Positions 1 to 9,656 of a stretch of 64,000 nucleotides of DNA are shown piece by piece. Numbering within the stretch: the stretch's first letter is position 1; each line of letters opens with the position of its first letter. The notes under the pieces were generated by a model. The model saw only the letters and a list, made by a program, of their open reading frames with translations, had not been told where the DNA came from and did not search any database. Position numbers and translations under genes: made by a program. The stretch covers positions 248,001 to 312,000 of the forward strand of contig NZ_QOVG01000002.1 of assembly GCF_010119615.1 (NCBI RefSeq), given 5' to 3'. This DNA comes from Pseudoxanthomonas gei. Lineage in GTDB: Bacteria; Pseudomonadota; Gammaproteobacteria; Xanthomonadales; Xanthomonadaceae.

Positions 1-27
1 GAAGCAGGCGCAATAGCCAACGAGCTG

Positions 28-177
28 CTGTAGGAGCGACGCCCGTCGCGAAGCAGTGGAGATTGCAGCGGCAGCGACTTGCGTCATCGCGCCATCCCGA
101 ACCCGGCTCCGGGGACAACCACGCCAATCGTGATCGCCCCCGGTTCCACTGCTTCGCGACGGGCGTCGCTCCTACAG
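28..177. repeat. Inverted pair of a REP-like repeat (TGTAGGAGCGACGC family)
   Basis: Two 33-nt arms (28-60 and 145-177) are perfect reverse complements. Each carries the core TGTAGGAGCGACGCCCGTCG. They enclose 84 nt with no recognisable gene. The pair lies just downstream of valS, as REP-type sequences often do in xanthomonads. A third copy of the core is at 38300-38329. A transcript crossing the pair would fold into one very long hairpin. Confidence 0.85.
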
Positions 178-236
178 GGATGCGTCGCTCGTGCAGGTAT
201 ACCGTCGCATGTGCAGGGAGTGCATCCCTGTCGGCG

Positions 237-3089
237 TTACAGCTTGGCGCGCTGTTCCTGCAGGCCGCTCAGCTGGGCGCTCCAGTCGAGCAGGCGCTGG
301 CGTTCCTGGTCGATGACGGCCGGCGGGACCTTGTCGCTGAATTTCCCGAGCTTGGCTTCGCTCTTCTCCTTCTCGGCCGCGACCCGGGCAATCTCCTTGT
401 CCAGGCGCGTGCGTTCGGCATCCAGGTCGACCAGTCCTTCCAGTGGTACCAGCAGCTTCAACTCACCCACGATGGCCACGGCCGAAGCGGGAGCCTGTTC
501 GTTTTCCTGCAGCCATTCGATCGCTTCAAGCCTGAGCAGGAAGGCCAGCTGCGACGCATAGCGATCGGCCAGCTTGCGATCGTTGGCGTTGCCATCCTGC
601 AGCAGCAGGCGCACCTGCTTGCCGGGTGACACACCCAGCTCGCTGCGCACGCGGCGCAAGCCCGAGACCATGTCCTTCAACCACTCGACGTCGATACCGG
701 CCTGCGTGTAATCGTCGGCAGCATGATCGGACGCGGCCGGGTAGGGCTGCAGTGAAATCGTCGGCGCATCGATGCCCAGGCGTGGGGCGACCTGCTGCCA
801 GAGTTCCTCGGTGACGAACGGCACCAGCGGGTGCAGCAGGCGCAGCAGCGCTTCCAGCACGTACAGGACGGTGTGGCGGGTGCTGTCGGCGGCCGCCGCA
901 TCGCCACCGTTGAGCGCCGGCTTGGACAGTTCCAGGAACCAGTCGCAGAACTCGTTCCAGGCGAATTCGTACAAGGTCTGCGCAAGCAGGTCGAAGCGGT
1001 AGCTGGCGTAGTGGGTTTCGGCCTCGGCCGTGGCCTTGGCGAGGCGCGACAGGATCCACTTCTCGGCGTCGGTGACAGCCGCGGGAGTGCCTGCGGGAGC
1101 CGCGAAGCCCTCGGTGTTCATCAGCACGAAGCGCGTGGCGTTCCACAGCTTGTTGCAGAAATTCTTGTAGCCCTCGGCGCGGCCCATGTCGAACTTGATG
1201 TCGCGGCCGTGGTTGGCCAGCGCGGCGATGGTGAAGCGCAGCGCGTCGGCGCCGTGCGCGGCAATGCCATCGGGGAATTCCCGGCGCGTGGCCTTCTCGA
1301 TCTTGGGCGCGTCGGTCGGCTTCATCAGGCCGGTGGTGCGCTTGGCGATCAGGTCTTCCAGGCTGATGCCGTCGATGATGTCCAGCGGGTCCAGCACGTT
1401 GCCCTTGGACTTGGACATTTTCTGCCCGTCCTTGTCGCGGATCAGGCCGGTGATGTAGACGTCCTTGAACGGCACCTGCCCGGTGAAGTGGTCGGTGAGC
1501 ATGATCATGCGCGCGACCCAGAAGAAGATGATGTCGAAGCCGGTGACCAGCACGCTGCCGGGCAGGTAGCGGTCGAAGCCGCGCTCGTCCATGGCGCCGG
1601 CATCGGGCCAGCCCATGGTGCTGAAAGGCCACAGGCCCGAGCTGAACCAGGTTTCCAGCACGTCGTGGTCCTGGGTGAGGCGGATTCCGGTCGCTGATGT
1701 TGTGGGAGGGGCTTCAGCCCCGACGCTTTCACCCACCTGCGCGGTCGGGGCTGAAGCCCCTCCCACAGAAGCGGCGGCCTTTGCATAGGCCTCTTCTTCG
1801 GTGCGGGCGACGTAGTAATTGCCTGCCTCGTCGAACCACGCCGGGATGCGGTGGCCCCACCAGAGCTGGCGGCTGATGCACCAGTCCTGCAGGTTCTCCA
1901 TCCAGTGGCGGTAGGTGTTGATCCAGTTACCCGGGACGAAGCGCACGTCGCCGTCGTTGGCGAGCTTCAGGCCGCGCTCGCCCAGCGCGTCCATCTGCAC
2001 GAACCACTGGTCGGTCAGGTAGGGCTCGATCACCTGCCCGGTGCGGTCGCCCTTGGGCACCTGCAGCTTGTGCGGCTTGGTTTCGACCAGCAGGCCTTGG
2101 TCCTCGAGGTCGGCCAGGATGCGCTTGCGTGCTTCGTAGCGATCCAGCCCGCGGTATTGCTCCGGTGCGTTGTCGTTGATCGATGCGGTCGGGGTGAGGA
2201 TGTTGATCAGCGGCAGATGGTGGCGCAGGCCGACCTGGTAGTCGTTGAAGTCATGCGCCGGGGTGATCTTGACCACGCCGGTGCCGAATTCGCGTTCGAC
2301 ATAGGTATCGGCAATCACCGGAATTTCGCGATCAGTCAGCGGCAGCTTTACTGTCTTGCCGACCAGGTGCGCATAGCGCTCGTCTTCCGGATGCACGGCC
2401 AGCGCCGCATCGCCCAGCATGGTTTCCGGGCGCGTGGTCGCCACGGTGAGGGTGCCGCTGCCGTCGCTGAGCGGGTAGGCAATCGACCACAGGAAACCAT
2501 CCTGCTCCACGTTCTCCACTTCCAGGTCCGAGATCGCGGTCTGCAGTACCGGGTCCCAGTTGACCAGGCGCTGGCCGCGGTAGATCAGGCCTTCCTCGTG
2601 CAGGCGCACGAAGGCTTCGATAACGGCCCTGGAGGCCGGCGGATCCATGGTGAAACTGCTGCGGCTCCAGTCGCCCGAGGTGCCCATGCGTCGCATCTGC
2701 CGCTCGATGGTGTCGCCGGACTGCGCCTTCCATTCCCATACTTTCTCGATGAAGCCCTTGCGGCCCAGCGAATCGCGGGTCTCGCCATTGCCTTCCAGCG
2801 CGAGGTTGCGCGACACCACCATCTCGGTGGCGATGCCGGCGTGGTCGGTGCCGACCTGCCACAGGGTGTCGTAGCCGCGCATGCGGTGGTAGCGCACCAG
2901 CGCGTCCTGCAGGGTGTGCTGGAACGCATGGCCCATGTGCAGGGTGCCGGTGACGTTCGGCGGCGGCAGCAGGATGGTGTAGGGCTCGCCCTTGCCGCTG
3001 GGCTTGAAATAGCCGGCGCTTTCCCACTCGGCGTAGAGGCGTGCCTCGAAGGACTTGGGGTCGTAGCTGGGTGCGAGTTCGGCGGTCAT
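237..3089 (-). CDS. valS: Valine--tRNA ligase
   Basis: Cytoplasmic class I aminoacyl-tRNA synthetase that charges tRNA(Val) and edits mischarged threonine. The HIGH signature is HMGHA near residue 51 after PPNVTGTL, and the KMSKS signature is at about residue 557. The CP1 editing domain, anticodon-binding region and C-terminal coiled coil ([18 protein letters not shown]) are present. The start at [15 protein letters not shown] is chosen because homologues begin there. The frame is open upstream to a GTG at 3194, but that extension reads like translated spacer. About 950 aa, normal length. Oddity: a perfect palindromic repeat is embedded in frame at about residues 441-463, just before the conserved [13 protein letters not shown] segment. 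It lies downstream of holC and pepA on the same strand, with a 131-nt gap after holC. Confidence 0.97.
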   Translation of the reverse strand: MTAELAPSYDPKSFEARLYAEWESAGYFKPSGKGEPYTILLPPPNVTGTLHMGHAFQHTLQDALVRYHRMRGYDTLWQVGTDHAGIATEMVVSRNLALEGNGETRDSLGRKGFIEKVWEWKAQSGDTIERQMRRMGTSGDWSRSSFTMDPPASRAVIEAFVRLHEEGLIYRGQRLVNWDPVLQTAISDLEVENVEQDGFLWSIAYPLSDGSGTLTVATTRPETMLGDAALAVHPEDERYAHLVGKTVKLPLTDREIPVIADTYVEREFGTGVVKITPAHDFNDYQVGLRHHLPLINILTPTASINDNAPEQYRGLDRYEARKRILADLEDQGLLVETKPHKLQVPKGDRTGQVIEPYLTDQWFVQMDALGERGLKLANDGDVRFVPGNWINTYRHWMENLQDWCISRQLWWGHRIPAWFDEAGNYYVARTEEEAYAKAAASVGGASAPTAQVGESVGAEAPPTTSATGIRLTQDHDVLETWFSSGLWPFSTMGWPDAGAMDERGFDRYLPGSVLVTGFDIIFFWVARMIMLTDHFTGQVPFKDVYITGLIRDKDGQKMSKSKGNVLDPLDIIDGISLEDLIAKRTTGLMKPTDAPKIEKATRREFPDGIAAHGADALRFTIAALANHGRDIKFDMGRAEGYKNFCNKLWNATRFVLMNTEGFAAPAGTPAAVTDAEKWILSRLAKATAEAETHYASYRFDLLAQTLYEFAWNEFCDWFLELSKPALNGGDAAAADSTRHTVLYVLEALLRLLHPLVPFVTEELWQQVAPRLGIDAPTISLQPYPAASDHAADDYTQAGIDVEWLKDMVSGLRRVRSELGVSPGKQVRLLLQDGNANDRKLADRYASQLAFLLRLEAIEWLQENEQAPASAVAIVGELKLLVPLEGLVDLDAERTRLDKEIARVAAEKEKSEAKLGKFSDKVPPAVIDQERQRLLDWSAQLSGLQEQRAKL
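1701..1767. repeat. REP-like palindrome inserted in frame in valS
   Basis: Two 24-nt arms (1701-1724 and 1744-1767) are perfect reverse complements around a 19-nt loop. The core is GTGGGAGGGGCTTCAGCCCC. This family normally lies between genes in xanthomonads. Here it is read through without a stop as Gly/Ala/Pro-rich residues ([20 protein letters not shown] on the valS strand) in the variable stretch between the [10 protein letters not shown] segment and the conserved catalytic-domain motif that follows. Confidence 0.9.
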
Positions 3090-3220
3090 GGGTGACGCTG
3101 CAAGGAGGGAAAGGGATGGAGCGGAAAAAGAGCGAAGGGGAAACGGCGGGAAGTGCGCAGACTGCACGCGCGCGGCGGCAGTGTCTTTCTTCACCCTTCA
3201 CCCCTCACTCTTCCCCGCTC

Positions 3221-3643
3221 TCACATATCGTGTTTCTTGACCTCGTACCCGCGCGCCTTGTACTGCTTCCAGCGCTCGCGCAGCGGTTCGCGCGCCGATT
3301 CGTCGGCGGGCACGACTTCCAGGATGCGGTCGCAGGGGCCGTCGAAGGTCGCATCGCGCAGGTTGATCACCAGCGCGCGTGCCGGCACGTCGACATCGGG
3401 CGTGGCGATCAGCACGGGCGCCAACTCGTCTTCCTCGTCGCCGGCAACCTGGTGCGGAATGTAGGCGTCGTCGTCCATTTCCCACAACAGCGCGTCGATC
3501 TGCTCGGCCTGCTCCGCGTCACGCGCCAGGATCAGCGTCCACAGGTTGGCGTCGTAGGACTTGCGCGCCAGCTCGCAGACCAGCTTCAGCGGTTCCTCGA
3601 GGAACCGCGGCTTGGCGATCAGGTAGAAGTCGGCGCGTGGCAT
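3221..3643 (-). CDS. holC: DNA polymerase III subunit chi
   Basis: Accessory subunit of the replicative clamp loader. In the family it bridges the psi subunit to SSB at the fork. About 140 aa, the usual length. The start MPRADFYLIAKPRF is preferred because the family begins with a short strand ADFYLI; the frame opens eight codons earlier. Conserved features include LVCELARKSYDANLWTLI and the helix-rich C-terminus RERWKQYKARGYEV. It sits between pepA and valS, all read leftwards. A holC-valS pairing downstream of pepA is common in gammaproteobacteria. Confidence 0.93.
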   Translation of the reverse strand: MPRADFYLIAKPRFLEEPLKLVCELARKSYDANLWTLILARDAEQAEQIDALLWEMDDDAYIPHQVAGDEEDELAPVLIATPDVDVPARALVINLRDATFDGPCDRILEVVPADESAREPLRERWKQYKARGYEVKKHDM

Positions 3644-3758
3644 GGGATTCGCTTCGCTCGCGGTCAAGGGTGAAGTCGTGCGCTTTGCGCACTGTGAATG
3701 GCGAAGAGGGAAAGCGAGCGCTTTCCTTTGCCATCTGCAGCCTGCGAAGCAGGCGAAT

Positions 3759-5243
3759 TCACTCCTGGCCGCTCCGATCCAGCAGCCACTGGGTCAGCAG
3801 GCCAACCGGGCGGCCGGTGGCCATGCCGCGCTTGCCTTCGTCATTGGCCACGCCGGCGATGTCCAGATGGGCCCAGCGCTGGTTTTCAGTGAAGCGCGCC
3901 AGGAAGCAGCCGGCGGTGACCGCGCCGGCCCAACGACCGCCGATGTTGTAGACGTCGGCGAAGGTGGAATCGAGCTGGGTCTGGTATTCGTCCCACAGCG
4001 GCAGGCGCCAGGCGCGGTCGAACACGTGTTCGCCGGCGGCGACCAGTTCGTTGGCCAGGTCGTCGTGCTTGCTCATCAGGCCGGTGGCGTAGCGGCCCAG
4101 AGCCACGATGCAGGCGCCGGTCAGGGTGGCCACGTCGAGCAGGGCTTCGGGTTCGAAACGCTGCGCGTAGGTCAGCGCATCGCACAGGATCAGGCGGCCT
4201 TCGGCGTCGGTGTTGCCCACTTCGATGGTCTTGCCGGACATGCTGGTGATGACGTCGGACGGGCGATAGGCGTTGCCGTCGATGGCGTTCTCCACCGCCG
4301 GTACCACCACGATCACGTTCAGCGGCAGCTTCATCTTCACCGCGGCCACGAAGGTGCCGATCACGTTGGCCGCGCCGCACATGTCGTACTTCATTTCCTC
4401 GATGCCGCCCTGGGTCTTCAGGTTGACGCCGCCGGTGTCGAAGGTGATGCCCTTGCCGACCATCACGTAGGGCTTGGCGTCGGCCTGGGTCGCGCCGTTC
4501 CACTTGAGCACGATCAGGTGCGGGCGGTTCACCGAGCCGCGCGCGACGGCCAGCAGCGAGCCCATGCCCAGCGCTTCCATCTGCGCCTCGTCCAGGATCT
4601 CCGATTCGGCGCCTTCATGGCCGGCGGCGAATTCCTGCGCCTGTCCGGCCAGGTAGGCAGGGGTGCAGATATTCGGCGGCAGGTTGCCCAGTTCGCGGGC
4701 GAAGGCCACGCCGGCGGCGATGGCAGCGCCCTGCGACAACGCGGTTTCGTCATTGCCGCTGATCGACAGGGTGGCCAGGCCGGCGTCGTCGTTCTTCTTC
4801 TTGCCCAGGGTGGCGGTGTAGCGGTAGCTGGCGTGGTCCGAGGCAATCACCGCCTGGCGGATGTTCCAGGCCGCGTCGCGCCCTTTCACTTCCAGTTCCG
4901 ACAGGGTGAACAGTGCGTGGGCAGACGGCCCGATCTTCAGCGCGCGGGTCGCATCGCCAATGGCCTTCAGGTATTGGGGGACGCCGAATTTGGCCACGTC
5001 ACCCAGGCCGATCACCAGCACGCGCGGTGTGGTGACGCCGGCAAGGTCGTGCAGCAGGGTGGTCTTGCCGGTCTTGCCGCTGACATCGCCACGCTGGACC
5101 AGCGTATTGAGCTGGCCGCCGCTGGCCGCATCCAGGGCGCGCGCAGCCGGGGTCAGGGTCTTGTCGCCGTATGCGCCTACCACGATGCAGTCGAAGCTGG
5201 CCGTGGCCGGCGCGTCGTGGTTCAGGGTGAATTGCAGTGCCAT
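3759..5243 (-). CDS. pepA: Leucyl aminopeptidase (M17)
   Basis: Cytosolic hexameric two-metal aminopeptidase that releases N-terminal residues from peptides; in E. coli PepA also binds DNA and assists Xer recombination. 494 aa, full length. The C-terminal catalytic domain carries [15 protein letters not shown] (metal and lysine ligands) and the M17 signature [10 protein letters not shown] near residue 345. The N-terminal macro-like domain is also present. It is the first gene of the leftward run pepA-holC-valS and is divergent from lptF across 147 nt. xerD is 3 kb away, but no Xer site was found here. Confidence 0.96.
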   Translation of the reverse strand: MALQFTLNHDAPATASFDCIVVGAYGDKTLTPAARALDAASGGQLNTLVQRGDVSGKTGKTTLLHDLAGVTTPRVLVIGLGDVAKFGVPQYLKAIGDATRALKIGPSAHALFTLSELEVKGRDAAWNIRQAVIASDHASYRYTATLGKKKNDDAGLATLSISGNDETALSQGAAIAAGVAFARELGNLPPNICTPAYLAGQAQEFAAGHEGAESEILDEAQMEALGMGSLLAVARGSVNRPHLIVLKWNGATQADAKPYVMVGKGITFDTGGVNLKTQGGIEEMKYDMCGAANVIGTFVAAVKMKLPLNVIVVVPAVENAIDGNAYRPSDVITSMSGKTIEVGNTDAEGRLILCDALTYAQRFEPEALLDVATLTGACIVALGRYATGLMSKHDDLANELVAAGEHVFDRAWRLPLWDEYQTQLDSTFADVYNIGGRWAGAVTAGCFLARFTENQRWAHLDIAGVANDEGKRGMATGRPVGLLTQWLLDRSGQE

Positions 5244-5390
5244 TGAGCAGATTCCCAGATCAATTAATGACTAGTTCCGTACAATCGCTGGTTCCCGGCA
5301 TGCGGGATGACCCGCGCCAGACCGCGAAACAGGCCGTAAACATGCGGCCAATCCCCAGCGAACGAACCCGAGATTGTAAACCAACCCCTC

Positions 5391-6470
5391 ATGGCGAAGC
5401 TGGACCGGTACCTCTTCCGTGAATTCACCCAGAGCTTCCTGGCCACGCTGATCGTGTTGCTGGTGGTCAGCCTGGGCGGGGTCATGGCCGACCTGCTGGG
5501 CAATATCGCCGATGGCCGCATTCCGGCGACCCTGCTGCTGTCACAGGTTGGCCTGCAGTTGCTGAACTACCTGCCGGTGATCCTGCCGCTGGCGCTGATG
5601 CTGGGGCTGCTGCTGGCTTTCGCGCGCATGTACCGGGATTCGGAGATGCCGGTGCTCACCTCGATCGGGATCGGGCCACGGCGCCTGCTCCGGCCCCTGC
5701 TGATGCTGGTGGGGCCGGTGGTGGCCGTGGTCGCCATGCTTTCGCTCTGGCTCGGTCCCTGGGCCGACCGCACCAGCGAACGCATGATCGAGCACGCCAA
5801 CCGCAGCCTGGTGGTGGCCGGGCTGGATGCCGGCAAGTTCACCATGCTGCCCAATGGCAGCGTCATCTACATCGGCGGCATTTCCGCCGATGGCACCCAG
5901 CTGCAGCGGATCTTCGTGCAGCGCCAGGAAGGCGAGCGGCTGGACGTGGTCACCGCGCGCAGCGGGGAGATGTTCTTCGAAGGCGCCCGCGACCGTTACA
6001 TGCGCCTCAACGAGGGTTTCCGCGTGGAAGGGCCGCTGGACCGCGGCCGCGACTACAACCTGATGCGCTATGTCAGCAATGAGTTCGCCTTGCCCGACCG
6101 CGCCGACGTGCGCGAGCAGACCGATCCCGAGCTGCTGCCCACCCTGGCGCTGTTCAGCGACAAGCGGGCCAAGGCGCAGGCCCAGTTGCATGCGCGGCTG
6201 ACCCCGCCGCTGCTGGCGCTGGCGTTCGCCCTGATCGCCCTGCCCCTGGCGCGCAGTTCACCGCGGCAGGCGCGCTACGGCCGCATCATGCTGGGATTCC
6301 TTGCCTATCTGGTCGGCACCAACCTGATGTTCATCGGCACCGATGCGTTGTCGAAAGGCAAGATTCCCGCCCTGCTTGGCCTGTGGTGGCTGAGCCTGCC
6401 GCTGCTGGCGCTGGGCCTGTGGTTGTACCTGCGCGATGGGCGCATGAAGCGCCTGGGCCTGAAGGCATGA
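5391..6470 (+). CDS. lptF: LPS export ABC transporter permease LptF
   Basis: Inner-membrane permease of the LptB2FGC extractor that lifts lipopolysaccharide from the inner membrane onto the Lpt bridge. 359 aa, usual length. It opens with the family motif LDRYLFREFTQSFLATLIVLLVV (split here by its first membrane helix). Three N-terminal helices are followed by a beta-jellyroll domain at about residues 135-265 and three C-terminal helices (APPLLALAFALIALPLARSS region). The stop overlaps the lptG start as ATGA, so the two are probably translationally coupled. pepA is divergent upstream. Confidence 0.95.
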   Translation: MAKLDRYLFREFTQSFLATLIVLLVVSLGGVMADLLGNIADGRIPATLLLSQVGLQLLNYLPVILPLALMLGLLLAFARMYRDSEMPVLTSIGIGPRRLLRPLLMLVGPVVAVVAMLSLWLGPWADRTSERMIEHANRSLVVAGLDAGKFTMLPNGSVIYIGGISADGTQLQRIFVQRQEGERLDVVTARSGEMFFEGARDRYMRLNEGFRVEGPLDRGRDYNLMRYVSNEFALPDRADVREQTDPELLPTLALFSDKRAKAQAQLHARLTPPLLALAFALIALPLARSSPRQARYGRIMLGFLAYLVGTNLMFIGTDALSKGKIPALLGLWWLSLPLLALGLWLYLRDGRMKRLGLKA

Positions 6471-7567
6471 GGTTGCGTCCGAACCTGCATGACCTCTACG
6501 TCGGCCGGGTGGTGCTGACCACCGTGCTGCTGGTATGGGCGGTGCTGGTGGGGCTGGACGTGGTCAACGCGATTGCCTCGGAAGTGGGCAACGTGGGCAA
6601 GGGCAGCTACAGCTTCGGCCACGTCGTGGCCTACGTCGCCTACACCGTTCCGCGCCGCGCCTACACCATGTTCCCCACCTCGGCGGTGATCGGTGCGCTG
6701 ATGGGCCTGGGCCAGCTGGCCAACAGCTCCGAACTGATCGCGCTGCGCGCGGTCGGCCTGTCGCGCCGCCGCCTCAGCCTGTCCGTGGCGATCACCCTGT
6801 CGCTGCTGACCGGGCTGATGGTGGTGGGCATGGAGACCGTCGGCACCTGGGGCCAGCACCAGGCCGACAGCCTGAAGATCGCGGCCACCTCCAACAACCT
6901 GGCGCAGGCCAAGTACTCGGGAATCTGGGCGCGCGAAGGCAATACCTTCCTCAATGCGCAGAGCGGCGACGAGCGCGTGGAGAACGGCAAGCAGTGGCTG
7001 CAGTTGCGCGATGTGCGCCTGTACGAGCTGGGCGACGACGGGCGGCTGGCCTCGATTTCCCATGCCACCACCGCTGAACATTTCGAAGGCAACTGGGTGC
7101 TGAAGAATGTCCTGCGGACGACCTTCCATGCGCGCTCTGTGACCCAGCAACAGATGCTGGGCATGCGCTGGGAGTCGGACCTTGAGCCCGCCGCGATCGC
7201 CGCCACCATTGCCAGGCCGCGCTACATGACGGTGGGCGACCTGGCCAGCAGCATCGAATACCGCCTCCGCAACGGCCTGGACGCACGCGAGTACGAGGAC
7301 GTGTACTGGGGGCGCTGGTTCTATCCGCTCAATGTGCTGGCCCTGTGCCTGGCGGCGATTCCGTTCGCCTTCGGCAGCCTGCGCAGCGGCGGGCTGGGCA
7401 AGCAGCTGTTCCTCGGCATCCTGTTCGCGTTGGGGTTCTGGTTGCTGCAACTGCAATTCAGTCGCCTGGCCGGCGCCTTCAAGTTCGACTACCGCATCGC
7501 CTACCTGGTGCCACCGATCCTGATGCTGGGCATCTCCACCTGGCTGTTCAAGCGCAGAAGCACCTGA
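6467..7567 (+). CDS. lptG: LPS export ABC transporter permease LptG
   Basis: Partner permease of LptF in the LptB2FGC complex. About 366 aa. The start MRLRPNLHDLYVGRVVL is chosen because homologues begin this way and its ATG overlaps the lptF stop; the frame itself extends 84 nt further upstream. N-terminal helices, a periplasmic jellyroll (about 130-265) and C-terminal helices ending in GISTWLFKRRST fit YjgP/YjgQ permeases. A GC-rich stem-loop follows within 5 nt of the stop. Confidence 0.95.
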   Translation: MRLRPNLHDLYVGRVVLTTVLLVWAVLVGLDVVNAIASEVGNVGKGSYSFGHVVAYVAYTVPRRAYTMFPTSAVIGALMGLGQLANSSELIALRAVGLSRRRLSLSVAITLSLLTGLMVVGMETVGTWGQHQADSLKIAATSNNLAQAKYSGIWAREGNTFLNAQSGDERVENGKQWLQLRDVRLYELGDDGRLASISHATTAEHFEGNWVLKNVLRTTFHARSVTQQQMLGMRWESDLEPAAIAATIARPRYMTVGDLASSIEYRLRNGLDAREYEDVYWGRWFYPLNVLALCLAAIPFAFGSLRSGGLGKQLFLGILFALGFWLLQLQFSRLAGAFKFDYRIAYLVPPILMLGISTWLFKRRST

Positions 7568-7569
7568 GA

Positions 7570-7729
7570 GGGCGGGCCCTGGCCCGCCATTGACATGGTC
7601 AGGCTTGCGATGGCAATGGAACGAATCCATTCCCGCGCGTGTGACGACTCGCGCCGATCCGCGTCGATGTCACCCGGTTGCCGTCGGGGCCCTGGGGGAT
7701 GGCAATGGCGGGTTGAAACCCGCCCTACG
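7570..7729. repeat. Pair of palindromes around the 3' ends of lptG and the RDD gene
   Basis: At 7571-7588 the stem GGCGGGCC / GGCCCGCC has a 2-nt loop. At 7702-7729 the related palindrome CAATGGCGGGTTGAAACCCG continues CCCTACG. Read on opposite strands both share the core CAATGGCGGG...CCCGCCCT, so this is an inverted pair around about 110 nt between two convergent genes. The right copy contains the TAG stop of the RDD gene (7725-7727). The pair could serve as a bidirectional terminator. Confidence 0.65.
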
Positions 7730-8213
7730 TTTTCGGCAGCCGGATCATGCGCGTGGCGCTGGCCCGGTCATGCCACGTCAGCTTGTCGCGGTCGAAAAAC
7801 GCCCACCAGAACCCCAACCCTGCCGCCAGCACCGACAGGCAGCCCACCAGGAAACGCACCAGCAAGGCCTTCCAGCCCGGTGCCTGCCCATTGGCGCCCG
7901 CTACTTTCAGCCGCCACGGCCGCATTCCCAGGGTCTGTCCACCGCGCCGCCAGCTGAGTACCGCATACAGGCCGGTGACGGTCAGGCAGATCAGCCACTG
8001 CGCCCACCACAGCGGCGAAAACGGCGCGATGTTCTGGTGCGCGTCATGTCCGCCGATGAAGGTGTAGCCGAGCACGAACGGCACCGCCACCAGCATCCAC
8101 ATCGCCAGCACCGGCCACAGGTCGTAGAGCAGGGCCAGCAATCGCCAGCCGATCAGTGCCTGCGGGCGCGGAGTTGCGGCGGGGTGTTCCAGGGCCACGG
8201 GTTGGTCATTCAT
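7725..8213 (-). CDS. RDD family membrane protein
   Basis: Small inner-membrane protein of unknown function. 162 aa with four predicted membrane segments. The RDD signature is visible: an arginine in GWRLLALLYDLWPVL with an aspartate nearby, and a later aspartate in TWHDRASATRMI. The middle RGGQTLGMRPWRLKV segment is the conserved loop of the family. The stop codon lies inside a palindromic repeat, so that repeat fixes the C-terminus. It converges with lptG and is divergent from xerD. Some RDD proteins act as ion transporters, but nothing here shows that. Confidence 0.88.
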   Translation of the reverse strand: MNDQPVALEHPAATPRPQALIGWRLLALLYDLWPVLAMWMLVAVPFVLGYTFIGGHDAHQNIAPFSPLWWAQWLICLTVTGLYAVLSWRRGGQTLGMRPWRLKVAGANGQAPGWKALLVRFLVGCLSVLAAGLGFWWAFFDRDKLTWHDRASATRMIRLPKT

Positions 8214-8337
8214 GGGCCACAGAATACCGGCGCCACCCTTTCCACGGAACGCCGCGCGCCGCCTCGAAAGCGCGACGCGTTGCTTGTGGCGCGTTCGCGC
8301 GGTGCGCGCGGCGGCCTGCAGCGGCTAAGCTCCCCCG

Positions 8338-9288
8338 ATGAATCCCGCCACGCCTGCCGAGCGCCGCCAGTCCGCCATGGCGCTGCCGCCGGTACCCGAC
8401 GCCGATGCGCTGCTGATCGCCTCCTTCCTGGATTCGATCTGGGCCGAGAACGGGCTGGCCAGGCAATCGCTGGCCGCCTACCGGCGCGACCTGGAGGGCA
8501 TCGCGCGCTGGCGCAACGGCCAGGGCGGGCTGGTCGCCGCCGATCGCAGCGGCCTGTTCAACTATTTCGCGGCGCGCACCGTGCAGGGCTATTCCCCGCG
8601 CAGCAATGCGCGCCTGCTGTCCTCGCTGCGCGCTTTCTATGCGTGGCTGTTGCGACGCGGCGACCGCAGCGACGACCCGACCGCGCTGCTGGACCCGCCG
8701 AAGCTGCCGCGCTCGTTGCCCAAGGCGCTGGCCGAAAGCCAGATAGACGCCTTGTTGCTGGCGCCGGCGGTCGATACGCCGCTGGGCCTGCGCGACCGGG
8801 CCATGTTCGAACTCATGTACGCCGCCGGCCTGCGGGTCAGCGAACTGGTCGACCTGCCGGCCAATGCGGTGAACCTGCGCCAGGGCGTGGTCCGGGTCAC
8901 GGGCAAGGGCAGCAAGGAGCGGCTGGTGCCGCTGGGCGAGGAGTCACAGCACTGGCTGGAGCGTTACCTGGCCGAAGCCCGCCCGCAACTGGCGGGCAAG
9001 ACCCGGCCGGACAGCCTGTTTGTCGGCAGCAACGGCAACGCGCCCAGCCGCCAGGAATTCTGGGGGCTGGTGAAGCGCTACGCCGCCGTTGCCGGCATCG
9101 ATCCGGCCCGCATCAGTCCGCATGGCCTGCGCCACAGCTTCGCCACCCATCTGCTCAACCGCGGCGCCGACCTGCGCGCGCTGCAGATGCTGCTGGGGCA
9201 CAGCTCGCTGTCCACCACCCAGATCTACACCTTCGTTGCGCGTGAACACCTGCAGAAGCTGCACGGCAAGCACCATCCGCGCGGTTGA
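8338..9288 (+). CDS. xerD: Site-specific tyrosine recombinase XerD
   Basis: With XerC it resolves chromosome dimers at dif under FtsK control. 316 aa. The N-terminal SAM-like DNA-binding domain is followed by a catalytic domain with Arg in AAGLRVSEL (about residue 166), Lys in [13 protein letters not shown], the HGLRHSF box (about 262-268), GHSSLSTT and the nucleophile Tyr in QIYTF (about 296). A second in-frame ATG 36 nt downstream ([13 protein letters not shown]) is an alternative start. No integrase-type partner genes or att sites were seen, so this is the housekeeping recombinase. Its stop is followed by a repeat-rich spacer. Confidence 0.95.
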   Translation: MNPATPAERRQSAMALPPVPDADALLIASFLDSIWAENGLARQSLAAYRRDLEGIARWRNGQGGLVAADRSGLFNYFAARTVQGYSPRSNARLLSSLRAFYAWLLRRGDRSDDPTALLDPPKLPRSLPKALAESQIDALLLAPAVDTPLGLRDRAMFELMYAAGLRVSELVDLPANAVNLRQGVVRVTGKGSKERLVPLGEESQHWLERYLAEARPQLAGKTRPDSLFVGSNGNAPSRQEFWGLVKRYAAVAGIDPARISPHGLRHSFATHLLNRGADLRALQMLLGHSSLSTTQIYTFVAREHLQKLHGKHHPRG

Positions 9289-9530
9289 TCGGTAGAAGAC
9301 ATGGGGGTGGGCCGCCATGTCGTAACTCACAGGCGCGGAAATGGTTCGCGCCATTGCCACCGCGGGCGCGGGCGCAGCAATGGCGGGCTTCGTTCGATGG
9401 CCATCGCGACCGGGCGCATGGCAATGGCGGGTCAAGACCGGCCTTACGCACGGGAAGGGGTTCATTCCATTGCCGTCGCGAGGGGGAAGATGGGAATGGC
9501 GGGTCAAGACCCGCCCTACGCGTTTATCGC
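9289..9530. repeat. Spacer downstream of xerD with degenerate GGCGGGTCAAGACCCGCC palindromes
   Basis: No gene is supported here. Copies of AATGGCGGGTCAAGACCCGC or near relatives lie at 9421-9448 (partly degenerate) and 9492-9520 (clean stem, followed by CCTACG), with a half copy near 9377. They belong to the same family as the pair at 7570-7729. Several frames are open across it only because it is GC-rich. Confidence 0.65.
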
Positions 9531-9656
9531 GAGGCAAATTGACTCACGCACGAGGCAAATCCACTCAGCGATGAGGCAAATTGACACACGCACGAGGCAA
9601 ATCCACTCAGCGATGAGGCAAATTGACTCATCGTTGAGCCAGATTCCCTCGCCGTC
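9531..9656. repeat. 21-bp tandem repeats, six units in a 42-bp super-period
   Basis: Six head-to-tail 21-nt units all begin GAGGCAAAT or a close variant. Type A, GAGGCAAATTGACTCACGCA, and type B, GAGGCAAATCCACTCAGCGA, alternate A-B-A-B-A; the sixth unit is diverged. The two B units are identical and the A units differ at a few positions. The GAGGCAAAT blocks recur every two helical turns, on one face of the DNA, about 180 nt before dsbC. Translating it gives only seven-residue repeats in unlikely frames. Confidence 0.9.

Noticed and set aside
3090-3194. 35-residue N-terminal extension of ValS from a GTG
   Set aside because: The extension is Pro/Ser-rich without resemblance to a targeting or ValS domain; homologues begin at the later ATG. 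Kept only as an alternative.
3642-5246. Plus-strand frame of 534 codons over pepA
   Set aside because: pepA on the minus strand has M17 signatures; the plus frame is a composition shadow.
7590-9245. 551-codon plus frame across the RDD and xerD genes
   Set aside because: It overlaps two well-supported genes in other frames and reads through palindromic repeats; low-complexity Arg/Pro/Ala.
9289-9656. XerCD dif or integron-type attachment site next to xerD
   Set aside because: No 28-bp dif-like half-site pair was recognised; the repeats are direct, not the inverted halves of dif.
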